In this document: positions 30,201 through 38,361 of the stretch, piece by piece
How the letters are laid out: the number at the start of each line of letters is the position of its first letter
Position numbering within the stretch: position 1 is the stretch's first letter
Assembly: GCF_002015035.1 (NCBI RefSeq)
Contig: NZ_MUXY01000022.1
Coordinates: 24,629 to 88,628 of the forward strand
Reading direction: 5' to 3'
Length of the DNA stretch: 64,000 nucleotides
Source: Haemophilus parahaemolyticus
GTDB taxonomy: Bacteria; Pseudomonadota; Gammaproteobacteria; Enterobacterales; Pasteurellaceae
Made by a program: the position numbers and the translations under genes
The notes under the pieces: model-generated
What the model was told of the DNA's origin: nothing
What the model saw: the letters and a program-made list of their open reading frames with translations, nothing else
The model's database searches: none

Positions 30201-30551
30201 AGATTTAAGATAAGCTCGTAAGGCACTAAAGCCTTCTTGCTCAAGTACATTCGGGATAATTCGCATCAATCGCCACGCCATCACAGCACGTTCAAAAATA
30301 TTCTCTTTCGGCAGGTAAGGAAAAATAAGGCGATATTGCTGCCAAATAAAACTGGTCGGGAATGGGAAGTTGTAATTGCCTGCAATGCCTGTTTGCTCAG
30401 CAATTTCCATTTGTAGCCATTGAGCCATTCCGATACTTTGTACCAAAATGGTTTCTTCGGCAAAAGGATCGGGATTTGGGGAAATTTTTTGATATTGAAT
30501 AAGCATTGACGCTAAGGCGTTGAGATCATTGGAATAATAAACGGTGAACAT
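27270..30551 (-). CDS. recC: Exodeoxyribonuclease V gamma subunit
   Basis: A 1093-residue RecC. RecBCD resects double-strand ends and loads RecA at Chi; RecC splits the duplex and scans for Chi. The N-terminus (SNDLNALASMLI) and ESILVQSIGMAQWL-type region, the HSVHSILREVEIL helicase-like block and LLGMNEADFPR identify it. It is downstream of comNOPQ and upstream of ptrA. recB and recD are not in the window. Confidence 0.94.
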   Translation of the reverse strand: MFTVYYSNDLNALASMLIQYQKISPNPDPFAEETILVQSIGMAQWLQMEIAEQTGIAGNYNFPFPTSFIWQQYRLIFPYLPKENIFERAVMAWRLMRIIPNVLEQEGFSALRAYLKSEKEGSDLRLYQLANKIADLFDQYLVYRPHWLVSWEKNNQKLVIDEIKHHFSNKIKNEEDIAENVLWQSILWNLLIEDTKKDYDELLFTTSHRAYLQNLYFEKLDNLTEEEQQRLPKRIFVFGISSLPPSQLAVLRKLSEHCDIHLFFLNPSEKYWGDSIEDSVLEKLALKQQLSQEDIDALLAQQGNQLLAIWGKQGRDFLAQLVEEEHDVIEGFIPPFEAHNLSQIKQAILEYHNELDLDFKQDHSIQIHSVHSILREVEILHNQLLHIFEQNKTLSAKDIIVMSPNIEQYAPYIQAVFSRYDKKDEKGIRDKRYIPFTISDQKISEVDPILSSFIYLLSMKESRFSAEEILDLLDVKAIGEKFNLRENDIVLLRNWIKASGIRAELTIQKDEQWDNYNSWENGLNRLLLGTSLKEESGIWQNTIAFNESYGLISEQVGYLADFIEKLTAWANFLQESHTIDKWKEMLEYIVNHFYQENETTTNALLLIFEEIEKCYSLIEQTKYNQTISIDIISSIFKEKLNYQKSHLQFLAGKVNFCTLLPMRAIPFKVVCLLGMNEADFPRQQQINSFDLMQYHPQKGDRARRDDDRYLFLEALLSAQEIFYISYIGQSLVNNKEYFPSILVSQLMDYLIEHSDLEEKAQLIQNHPITVFSPNNFKENYFSYDKEWLPLVQNSNGVKEFISEQIINEVELPKYIELDDLISFIQSPVRYFFTHRLGVNFSSSEESIEETEHFSLSRLDEYTLLDELLNIKDEELENFFEKEDLKGNSLVLNFGKLKKEELNSRIENMRSELAGYLNQDSQVLEINLTFDQTELVGNIPHQFGNGIVLWRTGSLRDKDVIKLWIYYLVSILSGKENSPVFYYLNNKALAQLGFNKIEKEQAKAQLEIYVSAYLRSFVTFELAITSSLDNYFDNISENIEKDCENKLIEIAESYNDENIYLQRILNQSEKLDYAHIHQTTLDWFDLMQKSKNKG

Positions 30552-30617
30552 ACTAAAACCCTCATAGAACGAGCCATTTTGCTTGAATTGGCTAGAATAT
30601 TCAACGCTTTTAGCCGA

Positions 30618-30914
30618 TTACTTTGTTTTAATTTCAACCTTCCCCATCGGATAAGTGACCTTTATTAACTCCCCACTACATTGGATGGTAAATCTTACAT
30701 CATTTTCGACCGCTTGCGACTCGCAACTTAGCCCCGCCATTCTTAACGCAATCTGATTTTCTGCAATTTGCAATGCCTGCTGTTGCTGGTAATTTCTTGT
30801 TCCGCGTTCAAGCTGATCTTTCTGCCAAGCGGTGAAATTTAATGCCAAAATTGCAAATAACGTTAATGCGACAAGTAGTGAAACTAAACTTTCCGCTTTT
30901 AATTTTTTAACCAT
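30618..30914 (-). CDS. comQ: ComQ, minor pseudopilin
   Basis: A 98-residue prepilin-like protein (PpdC type). A short basic leader ending in Ala precedes the hydrophobic helix ESLVSLLVALTLF. It lacks the Glu at +5 and has two cysteines. It is the last of four pseudopilin genes that in H. influenzae (comNOPQ) are needed for DNA uptake. It begins 1 base after comP. It probably primes or tips a type IV competence pilus. Confidence 0.78.
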   Translation of the reverse strand: MVKKLKAESLVSLLVALTLFAILALNFTAWQKDQLERGTRNYQQQQALQIAENQIALRMAGLSCESQAVENDVRFTIQCSGELIKVTYPMGKVEIKTK

Positions 30915-30915
30915 A

Positions 30916-31563
30916 CTATTTATTATTTAATATATTTTTTGAATTTGGTACGAGATGCCATTTTGAATATTTCTGTTCTAAATTATCTACTACAGCTCTT
31001 CTAAAAGTTAGATTCCGCTCTTCTCGCTCATTATCAAAGGTAGAATAAAGCACGCCATATACTTTTTTAGATCCTGTAATATCAAAATGGTAGTCGGTAA
31101 TAATAATACCGTAAAAATAATCTTCTAATCTCTCTTCAATCGCCTTTTTTGCTATAACAATTTTTGGATCATTTTCACTATTTTTAGGTAATTCAGATAA
31201 TGAATTAATATAAATTATTTGGGAAGCATAAGAATCTAAATCTAGCCAATTTTCAATATTATCTACTGCAATATATTTATCTTTCGTGGGCTTTGGTTTA
31301 ATAAATAGACTATTCATTTCACACTGGTAAGAATAAATAAGTTCGCCTATTTTCTCTTCAACAATCTCTTTTTTCTGAGAGGCACATTCATTTTGATTTA
31401 CTCTTTTTAATAATGTGAGTTTAGAAGATAAATATTGTTGATAATAGCCATGTGCAACACTTTCTTGCTTTAACCAATTTTCTTTGGTTAAAAACAGCAA
31501 TGTCAAAATGCCTGATAAAATCAGTAACGAACTTAATAAACTACTGGCTTCTAATTTTTTCAT
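30916..31563 (-). CDS. comP: ComP, minor pseudopilin
   Basis: A 215-residue protein of the YgdB/ComP type. The N-terminus MKKLEASSLLSSLLIL resembles a prepilin leader and helix without the +5 Glu, a GspK-like feature. The remainder is a soluble domain with two cysteines. It overlaps comO by 4 bases (ATGA). The assignment rests mainly on gene order before recC. Confidence 0.72.
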   Translation of the reverse strand: MKKLEASSLLSSLLILSGILTLLFLTKENWLKQESVAHGYYQQYLSSKLTLLKRVNQNECASQKKEIVEEKIGELIYSYQCEMNSLFIKPKPTKDKYIAVDNIENWLDLDSYASQIIYINSLSELPKNSENDPKIVIAKKAIEERLEDYFYGIIITDYHFDITGSKKVYGVLYSTFDNEREERNLTFRRAVVDNLEQKYSKWHLVPNSKNILNNK

Positions 31564-32264
31564 TGAGAAGCTCCACTTAATAAATAAACATTAGCAATTA
31601 AACTATAGCTTAGTTTATGATCTTTAATTGAAGAAAGCGTTAATTCTATTTGCATCAATTCATTTTGTTTTTTCCAATTAAATTGGAGTTTATCAACTAA
31701 ATACTCCTCTTTAGAGGTAAATTTTGTCCATTTATTTTCGCAGCTATCTAATAGTGCTTTACATTTTTCACCCAAGCAATTTTCAAAACGGTTATCCGCA
31801 TAAAAATGGATTTCTTTCTCTTCTAGCTTAAAGCCAAAAACTTCTTTTGCTAGATCTTTAGTATTATTTAGTTTTCCGTTTCTACATAATGACTTTTTCG
31901 TCGCTCGCTTGCCTAAACAACCATCACCGTTGAGATCATAAAAAAAGATTAAACATTGATCATTTAATACAAAACGTTGGTTATCTTTCTCAAACAATTC
32001 AAAATTACTCTCTTCTTTATTATTGCCTTGATAACCTAAATGCTGAATATGTTGTTGCAAATAATGTGCTAATTGATGGGCTTCTTTTTGTAAGAAAAAT
32101 TGCTCTTTTTGTTTTTTCCAAACAATATAATAATTAGAGTAATAATAGGTAAAAGAAAGTAATAACATTGAACCTAATGCTAATGAAATTAGAATTTCAA
32201 CTAAACTAAATGCCTTCAAATGGCTAATCTTTACAGGTACTTCGCTTATTTTTCGGGCTAACAT
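31560..32264 (-). CDS. comO: ComO, minor pseudopilin
   Basis: A PpdB-like pseudopilin of about 234 residues. I choose the ATG at 32264 (MLARKISE) because a strong GGGGAAG ribosome site precedes it; the frame opens at a GTG at 32300. The prepilin motif is LKA-FSLVEIL, with Glu at +5 and a hydrophobic helix after it. It overlaps comN by 41 bases. Confidence 0.78.
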   Translation of the reverse strand: MLARKISEVPVKISHLKAFSLVEILISLALGSMLLLSFTYYYSNYYIVWKKQKEQFFLQKEAHQLAHYLQQHIQHLGYQGNNKEESNFELFEKDNQRFVLNDQCLIFFYDLNGDGCLGKRATKKSLCRNGKLNNTKDLAKEVFGFKLEEKEIHFYADNRFENCLGEKCKALLDSCENKWTKFTSKEEYLVDKLQFNWKKQNELMQIELTLSSIKDHKLSYSLIANVYLLSGASQ

Positions 32265-32745
32265 AAATTCTTCCCCACTGATCGAATTGTAGAATTTCAC
32301 TGGTATTATTTAGGCTAATATTGATACATTTAGACTCTAGCCGTCCTGCATTGCCATCAATACTAATAAAAGATTTTGGAAAGAGGCTTTTGTTGCGTAA
32401 TACAATGTTTTTATGTTGGTTTTCATAAAGATGATATTCATCTGTCAGCAAACAACTTTTCATATTTAAGCAATTACAGGTTACTTGTTTACTACTCTCT
32501 TTTTGAATCGCAATAATGCACCATTTTTTTTCATTATTATTTTGCGCAATGGTAAGTGAATAATTCTTTTTTTGAAAACGAGCTTTAGTTTGAATTTGAT
32601 AAATGAAAGAAGAGAGATTTTCTATTTCTCTTTCTAACGCCCATTTATCTTGCAAAGAAAAAAGGATAGGAGAAATAAATAAAATAGAAATAGTAAGAAG
32701 CGTTAAGGTAATTAAAATTTCTATTAAAGTAAAAGCTCGCCACAT
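32224..32745 (-). CDS. comN: ComN, minor pseudopilin (GspH/PpdA type)
   Basis: A 173-residue pseudopilin with a very short leader: WRA-FTLIEIL, Glu at +5. A GspH-like soluble domain with five cysteines follows. It is the first gene of the comNOPQ cluster. A 20-base palindrome (32813-32832), a candidate competence CRP-S site, lies 68 bases upstream. Confidence 0.8.
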   Translation of the reverse strand: MWRAFTLIEILITLTLLTISILFISPILFSLQDKWALEREIENLSSFIYQIQTKARFQKKNYSLTIAQNNNEKKWCIIAIQKESSKQVTCNCLNMKSCLLTDEYHLYENQHKNIVLRNKSLFPKSFISIDGNAGRLESKCINISLNNTSEILQFDQWGRIYVSPKNKRSTCKD

Positions 32746-32789
32746 AATCTTTCCTCAAAAGAGAGAACACTATGGGCGAGTTTGCGAGA

Positions 32790-32832
32790 AATGTAAATTG
32801 GGAATGTTTAAATTTTCGAGCGTGATCGAAAA
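32790..32832 (-). promoter_or_regulatory. Candidate CRP-S (Sxy-dependent) promoter of comNOPQ
   Basis: TTTTCGA-N6-TCGAAAA at 32813-32832 is a perfect palindrome with CRP-site geometry. Each half differs from the H. influenzae CRP-S core TGCGA at one base (TTCGA). A TACATT -10 (32790-32795) lies 30 bases downstream, close to class II spacing. The same palindrome precedes the comE1-like gene. Confidence 0.65.
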
Positions 32833-32841
32833 ATTAAATAA

Positions 32842-33372
32842 CTAGAATGAAGAAGTATCTTGGAATAAGCCGACTTTCAGATCTGTTGCGGTGTAAATTA
32901 CACGACCATCCACTTCCACTTCGCCATCCGCTAATCCCATCACGAGCTTGCGGTTGATCACTCGTTTCATATGAATGCGATAAGTTACTTTTTTCGCGGT
33001 CGGTAAGATTTGTCCTGTGAATTTTACTTCTCCAACACCTAAAGCACGGCCTTTGCCTTTTCCGCCAACCCAGCCTAAGAAGAAGCCAACTAATTGCCAC
33101 ATTGCGTCTAAACCTAAACAACCTGGCATCACAGGGTCATTGATGAAATGGCAATCGAAAAAGAATAAATCTGGGCGAATGTCTAATTCCGCTTCAATGT
33201 AGCCTTTATCGAACAAGCCACCATTTTCGGTCATCAAGTTCACTCGGTCCATCATTAACATGGGAGGTGCAGGCAATTGAGGACCTTCACTGCCGAATAA
33301 TTCACCACGTCCTGATGCTAATAAATCTTCATAAGTGTAGTTAGATTTAATATTTGGTGTACAACTGTTCAT
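32842..33372 (-). CDS. fabA: 3-hydroxydecanoyl-ACP dehydratase/isomerase
   Basis: A 176-residue hot-dog fold enzyme that dehydrates 3-hydroxydecanoyl-ACP and isomerises the product to start unsaturated fatty acid synthesis. The active-site His is in [21 protein letters not shown] (in part) with the partner Asp two turns on. It neighbours ycbZ and matP as in E. coli. A palindrome overlapping its -35 may be a FabR operator. Confidence 0.97.
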   Translation of the reverse strand: MNSCTPNIKSNYTYEDLLASGRGELFGSEGPQLPAPPMLMMDRVNLMTENGGLFDKGYIEAELDIRPDLFFFDCHFINDPVMPGCLGLDAMWQLVGFFLGWVGGKGKGRALGVGEVKFTGQILPTAKKVTYRIHMKRVINRKLVMGLADGEVEVDGRVIYTATDLKVGLFQDTSSF

Positions 33373-33398
33373 CTTTTTAATCCTGTATTACTAAAAAG

Positions 33399-33457
33399 AA
33401 AGCCTGTATTCTCTTGCTTTCCTAATTTTGTTTGTAAAAGCAGATAGTACAGGCTTT
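33399..33457 (-). terminator. Long hairpin between ycbZ and fabA
   Basis: AAAGCCTGTA and TACAGGCTTT, a perfect 10-base stem with a 39-base interior. On the minus strand it runs into CTTTTTAG. It could end ycbZ transcripts, or fold in the fabA leader since the predicted start lies inside it. Confidence 0.45.
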
Positions 33458-33481
33458 TATTTTAGCTAACAACTGTTAGCT
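33444..33481 (-). promoter_or_regulatory. fabA promoter overlapped by a FabR-like palindrome
   Basis: AGCTAACA-AC-TGTTAGCT at 33464-33481 is a perfect 8-2-8 palindrome of the same shape as enteric FabR sites (AGC..ACA-NN-TGT..GCT). Its right half supplies a -35 TTGTTA (33467-33472). A 17-base spacer and -10 TACTAT (33444-33449) follow on the minus strand. Confidence 0.6.
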
Positions 33482-33492
33482 GACTTGTCGGA

Positions 33493-35130
33493 TCAGTGAG
33501 ATTTCCACCAAGGGAAGATTTTATGCCACAATTTATGTTCTACATCGTGATTTAAACTTTGCTCAATGCCTTGATGAATAAGATCAAACAAGGCAGGTTT
33601 GTCGGATTTTTCGCGACGTTCTTCCGCATAAAATGTATTTTTCAGTAAAATTTCGACCGCCTCAAACACGCTTTCAACCGCCCAGATCTGGAATTTCTCT
33701 GCTTTAACGGCAGCCAATACGCTAGGTTTCAGGCTTAAATGTGACACACAGCTTGCAGGAATAATCACGCCCTGCTTCCCTGTCAGCCTACGAGCATCAC
33801 ACACTTCGAAAAAGCCCTCGATCTTTTGGTTTACACCGCCCACGCTTAGCACGTTACCAAATTGGTCGATAGAGCCTGTCACCGCAATAGATTGCGGTAG
33901 TGCGACCTTCGCTAAGCTGCTGACTAACACGCAGAAAATCGCTAATGATGAGCTGTCACCATCCACTTCGCCGTAAGATTGCTCAAAGGCAAGTGATGCA
34001 GAGAACGGCAATTGGGTTGGTAACTCTAACAAATTCGCCAAGCAAGATTGGGCGATTAAAATCCCTTTCGAGTGAATGTTGCCGCCGAGTTCTACTTTAC
34101 GTTCAATGTCGGTAATTTCGCCATCACCATATTGCACGTTGCAACTGATGCGAAGCGGTTCGCCAAAAGCATAGGGCACGCCTTCAAATTCGATGACTGA
34201 TAATCCGTTGATCTGCCCAATTTCTTCATCTTCCGTTTCGATATAAACTTGGTTGTTCAAAATATCCTGCAAGGCATATTCATTTAGGTTCGAAGCCTGC
34301 TTCTCTTGGGCTTCAAAGTAGCTATTGACCTCCGTGAAAGCGGTTGAATTTGGGTAGAATTTTGCAAAGCCGAGCAACTGATTTTTGAGCTTAGTGGGTG
34401 AAATAGAAATCATCGTTTGGCTTTCGCTTTCACGGATATAATGTTGTAAAAGCTGCTGAAGTGCGGGTTCGCTTAATTTGCGTTGCGTAAATTTTTGGGC
34501 GTAGGCTTGCACATAATCGCCCCATTGGTTGAGGCTTGTCTCATCCACATTCAAGAATGAATCTACTTCGGTATATTGGGCAAATTGGTACAAATCGCCA
34601 TCATAGGCAGCGAGCATTGAAATATCTTCACGGCTGCCAACCAACAGCAATTTAAATGGGCTTTGAATCGCAGGCAGCGCTTCGGGCACATGGTTTACCG
34701 CATTCTGTTCATAAAAGCCGAATAACAAGGCTTGTTTGAGTTTATCCCACTGTTTTAAATCGTGTAATAGCGTGTTTAAACGTAGCACTAAAATGCCATT
34801 TTGTGCTTGCTGAATTGCCCATTCGATGGTCTTGATGCGATTCTCTTTTTCTAAAAAGAGTGTGTAGCCGAACAAATGAGAGGCTTTAAATTCGGTTCTC
34901 ACAATCACAGGCTGTGAATTCTCTATAGATAATTGGGTGCTGAGTTCGTCTAAAAACTCAGGCAACACTTCACTTTTCATCACTAATAATGAGCCCATTT
35001 CTTGCGATTTAAATAGGCTTAGGGCTTGCTGTGCCTTCGGCTGAAAATCGAAGAAATTGACTTGTTCGCCCGTTAATTGGAAGGTGTGAGATAAAGAAAG
35101 CGACTGCCACGATAAAGGAGATAAATTCAC
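33493..35130 (-). CDS. ycbZ: Lon-like protease YcbZ
   Basis: A 545-residue LonB-related protein with a degenerate N-terminal ATPase region and a C-terminal Lon protease domain. The catalytic Ser is in GDSSSLA and the Lys in GVNQKIEGFFE. It is equivalent to H. influenzae HI1324 and E. coli YcbZ, and keeps their location between fabA and matP. Its cellular role is not defined; a link to ribosome or translation quality control has been suggested for the enteric protein. Confidence 0.88.
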   Translation of the reverse strand: MNLSPLSWQSLSLSHTFQLTGEQVNFFDFQPKAQQALSLFKSQEMGSLLVMKSEVLPEFLDELSTQLSIENSQPVIVRTEFKASHLFGYTLFLEKENRIKTIEWAIQQAQNGILVLRLNTLLHDLKQWDKLKQALLFGFYEQNAVNHVPEALPAIQSPFKLLLVGSREDISMLAAYDGDLYQFAQYTEVDSFLNVDETSLNQWGDYVQAYAQKFTQRKLSEPALQQLLQHYIRESESQTMISISPTKLKNQLLGFAKFYPNSTAFTEVNSYFEAQEKQASNLNEYALQDILNNQVYIETEDEEIGQINGLSVIEFEGVPYAFGEPLRISCNVQYGDGEITDIERKVELGGNIHSKGILIAQSCLANLLELPTQLPFSASLAFEQSYGEVDGDSSSLAIFCVLVSSLAKVALPQSIAVTGSIDQFGNVLSVGGVNQKIEGFFEVCDARRLTGKQGVIIPASCVSHLSLKPSVLAAVKAEKFQIWAVESVFEAVEILLKNTFYAEERREKSDKPALFDLIHQGIEQSLNHDVEHKLWHKIFPWWKSH

Positions 35131-35215
35131 AAAAATGCCTCATAATAGAAATTTGGTTTATTATACAAAATTCCGTTATACTTGCCTAAAATTTGCGAAT
35201 AAATCAAGAGAAACA

Positions 35216-35671
35216 ATGAGATATCAAAAGCTAGAATCCCAAGAAGCGAATTGGAAGTGGAAATACTTACTCAAGAAACACCGCGAGGGTGAAAATATCA
35301 CTAAATATACCGAAAGCAGTATGATTGAGCTAAAAATCCAGCTGCTGACTACGCTACAAAACTCGCCTGATGAAATCGAAAAATGGGTAAAAACAGAAAT
35401 GACCGCTGAGCAACGCAAAAAAATGCGCCAGTCTATTCGTGCTCGCCGTAAACGTTTTTTCAATGCTGAAAAAATCACAACCAAAAAGAAATCGATTGAT
35501 TTAGAATACGCAAGTTGGCTACAGCTTTCTAAGTATGCGAATGCTCAAGGGGTAACGCTTTCACAAGCTGTATTGCAGCTCATTGATGAATTAGAAAATA
35601 AAGAGCTGTATTTAGAGCAAGTTGAGAAAATGAAGGTAAGTTTGAAAGGCTTATTAAAAATTGGAGAATAA
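35216..35671 (+). CDS. matP: Macrodomain Ter protein MatP
   Basis: A 151-residue protein. I start at 35216 (MRYQKLES) because that aligns with MatP N-termini and the length equals E. coli MatP (150); the frame opens 27 codons earlier. The WKWKYLLKKHREGE segment and the C-terminal ribbon-helix-helix are present. MatP binds matS sites and organises the terminus macrodomain. Its stop codon ends 1 base from the 3' end of the convergent tRNA-Thr gene. Confidence 0.94.
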   Translation: MRYQKLESQEANWKWKYLLKKHREGENITKYTESSMIELKIQLLTTLQNSPDEIEKWVKTEMTAEQRKKMRQSIRARRKRFFNAEKITTKKKSIDLEYASWLQLSKYANAQGVTLSQAVLQLIDELENKELYLEQVEKMKVSLKGLLKIGE

Positions 35672-35672
35672 A

Positions 35673-35748
<76 letters not shown>

Positions 35749-35851
35749 ATAGAAAGGTTTAAAAGAATGCTACTAAAATAATGAGGGTGAATTATAAGGA
35801 TTTTGAGCAAGCTTGCAACCTTTTTCGTATTCAGTTGCTTACTAAACAAAC

Positions 35852-35908
35852 AAAGGCGGTTAATTTTATAAGAAAACTAACAAATTCCTTACTAAAATCA
35901 ACCGCTTT
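35852..35908 (-). terminator. USS-pair hairpin downstream of mrcB
   Basis: AAAGGCGGTTAATTTTA at the left faces TAAAATCAACCGCTTT at the right, one bulge, 24-base loop. It lies 13 bases past the mrcB stop and is the probable terminator. Confidence 0.55.
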
Positions 35909-35920
35909 CTTTATCTTAAA

Positions 35921-38314
35921 CTATTCACTCGTTGGTGCAATTTCTTCTGTAGGGATAGTTTGCTGCTCTTCTGAAACCTCTGCTTTGGTATTCTCTGTTT
36001 TCGATTTTCCAAGTGAAAGAGCTTCTAACACCGTTGGTTTCTGGGTTTCTACAACTAAGCCACCTGAAGAACAATAAGTTTGTCCACGGTCACGCCACAT
36101 TGGAATTTGGCGTCCGCTTTCACAAGCAATACTGCCATAGCTATTAATGCCTACCCATTGAATATCTTTCACTTTCGGCAAACTAAATTTCAACGGTAAA
36201 GCACGGCGGATATACTCTTTATAAACATACAATGCCCCACTTGAACCCGTTAAATGCGTGTCGGCATTGTTATCTTTACCTAGCCATACCGTCGCGACAT
36301 TTTCGCCATCAATCCCCACAAACCAAGTATCACGAGCATTGTTGGTTGTCCCTGTTTTACCAGCCAAGCGTAAGTCGGCAAACTCATTTTGTAGGCTACG
36401 TGCTGTTCCACGTTCCACTACCTGCTGCATTGCATAAAGCGCTTGTGTCGCTGCCTCTTCAGGGAGTATCTGTTTGCTCACATCTTCAATATTGCGTTGA
36501 TAGAGTGGTTTACCATCAAAGCCCGTGATGGATTCAATCGTCGTGAGAGGCACCTTCAAGCCCTTGTTTGCAATCACTTGGTAGGATTTAGTTACGTCAT
36601 ACGGTGAAATTGAGTAAGCACCGAGCAACATTGAGGGATAAACAGGAATATCAACCTTATCCCAACCCATTTCTTTTTGCTTCGCAATCACTTTTCGCAA
36701 ACCGAACTTCATCCCAATATTCACGGTTGGGATGTTGAGCGAGCGAACCAGTGCATCCATCAACATCACTGAGCCACTAAAACGTCTGTCATAGTTTTTT
36801 GGCGACCATGGAGCAGAACCTTTCACGTGAATAGTGATCGGTTTGTTGTCAATGGGTGTATTAAGACGGAAATTTTTCGGATCAGACAACGCAATTGCAT
36901 AAATCGAAGGCTTCACTAACGAGCCGATCTGACGCTTAGTTTGAATCGCACGGTTAAAGCCTGCGTATTGAGTTAAACGGTCACCTACAATCGCTCGCAC
37001 TTTACCCGTACGATATTCCGACACCACAATCGCAGATTGTAAATCTTTGATTTTCTTATCCGAATTTTCCAAATCTTCCAAGCCATTAATTACCGCTTGT
37101 TCCGCAGAACGCTGTTGTTTACGGTCAAGAGTGGTAAAAATTTTTGCCCCAGAAAGCAAAGCTGAGCGGTTTTCACCAAACTCATTTTTCAAGTCCATAT
37201 TCAACGCTTGCATAAAGGCAGGTTGTTGGCGATAAATCGCACCTTTCTCTTTCACGCCTAGCGGTTGTTTGACTAGAAATTCGTAGTCACTTTGGCTAAT
37301 TGCGTGGTTTTCTTGGAGCAATTTGAGCACCACATTTCGGCGTTCAAGTGCTGCCTCTGGGTGTCGCCACGGATTGTAAAGTGATGGACCTTTCACCATT
37401 CCAACTAACAATGCCATTTGTGACGGAGTGATTTCTTGGATTGGGCGACCAAAATAGAATTGACTTGCCAACGCAAAACCATGCACTTGATAACTACCGT
37501 TCTGACCTAAATAAATTTCGTTTAGATACGTTTCAAGAATACGGTTTTTATCGTAACGAGCATCTAAAATCAGCGACATCAGTGCTTCGTTAATCTTACG
37601 GCTTAGTGATTTTTCGCTGCTCAAAAAGAGGTTTTTAACCAACTGTTGCGTGAGCGTACTCGCCCCCTGCACTGTTCTACCTGCTTGATAGTTCGCGACC
37701 AACGCACGGGCAATCCCCATTGGGCTGATACCATCGTGCTGGTAAAAGCGTTTATCTTCGGTTAAAAGTAGGGCTTGGATGAGGAAATACGGATATTGTT
37801 GCAATTTTAACGCTTGGCGTTCTTCATCGCTTTCTGAATGTAACATTGCAATCAATTTGGGATCCAGCCTAAACTCTTCCACTAAACGCTGAGTCCCCAA
37901 ATCTTCAATATAAGTCAGTTTGTCGTTTTGAAAACGTAAACGCAAAACACGTTGTGCTTCAGGACTTTCAGGAAATGGAAAGGCACGGCGCAACACCACA
38001 ATATTATTGCCTTCGAGTTTGAAATCACCAGGAGCAACAATTTGCGATACTTGACGATAGCCATTATCTAACAAAGCGGTTTTGGTTTGCTCCAGCGTGA
38101 GATTTTCCTCAATTTTGATGCTTTCAATGCGAGCATAAACTTCAGCTGGCAATTGCCAAACTTGCCCGTTCATTTTAGTGCGAATTTTACCGTCTAAATA
38201 CACGGCATAAACCGCCATAAAGCTCGCCCCAACCACGCCTAATTTTAGCCCCGTGGTGAGTAATCGAGAACAAAGAAAACGACTGTTTTTTTGCTTTTTT
38301 TTACATTTTGACAT
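35921..38314 (-). CDS. mrcB: Bifunctional penicillin-binding protein 1B
   Basis: A 797-residue class A PBP. A basic cytoplasmic tail and one membrane anchor (about residues 22-42) precede a UB2H-like region. Next is the GT51 glycosyltransferase with EDKRFYQHDGISP and GASTLTQQLVKNLFL, then the transpeptidase with the SxxK box GSLVKPSIY, SxN-type motif RSLNIPTVN and KTGTTNN. It polymerises and crosslinks peptidoglycan. The RM pair lies just upstream, so its promoter may lie within or beyond the restriction gene. Confidence 0.95.
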   Translation of the reverse strand: MSKCKKKQKNSRFLCSRLLTTGLKLGVVGASFMAVYAVYLDGKIRTKMNGQVWQLPAEVYARIESIKIEENLTLEQTKTALLDNGYRQVSQIVAPGDFKLEGNNIVVLRRAFPFPESPEAQRVLRLRFQNDKLTYIEDLGTQRLVEEFRLDPKLIAMLHSESDEERQALKLQQYPYFLIQALLLTEDKRFYQHDGISPMGIARALVANYQAGRTVQGASTLTQQLVKNLFLSSEKSLSRKINEALMSLILDARYDKNRILETYLNEIYLGQNGSYQVHGFALASQFYFGRPIQEITPSQMALLVGMVKGPSLYNPWRHPEAALERRNVVLKLLQENHAISQSDYEFLVKQPLGVKEKGAIYRQQPAFMQALNMDLKNEFGENRSALLSGAKIFTTLDRKQQRSAEQAVINGLEDLENSDKKIKDLQSAIVVSEYRTGKVRAIVGDRLTQYAGFNRAIQTKRQIGSLVKPSIYAIALSDPKNFRLNTPIDNKPITIHVKGSAPWSPKNYDRRFSGSVMLMDALVRSLNIPTVNIGMKFGLRKVIAKQKEMGWDKVDIPVYPSMLLGAYSISPYDVTKSYQVIANKGLKVPLTTIESITGFDGKPLYQRNIEDVSKQILPEEAATQALYAMQQVVERGTARSLQNEFADLRLAGKTGTTNNARDTWFVGIDGENVATVWLGKDNNADTHLTGSSGALYVYKEYIRRALPLKFSLPKVKDIQWVGINSYGSIACESGRQIPMWRDRGQTYCSSGGLVVETQKPTVLEALSLGKSKTENTKAEVSEEQQTIPTEEIAPTSE

Positions 38315-38361
38315 AGTTCAACCAAAAGAAAGCGGTGAAATTTTGCAAAAGATTTACTCAA

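Noticed and set aside
32781..32800. Second CRP-S site at TTTGCGAGAAATGTAAATT before comN
   Set aside because: Only one half-site (TTTGCGA) fits; the other half matches one of five core bases. It overlaps the proposed -10.
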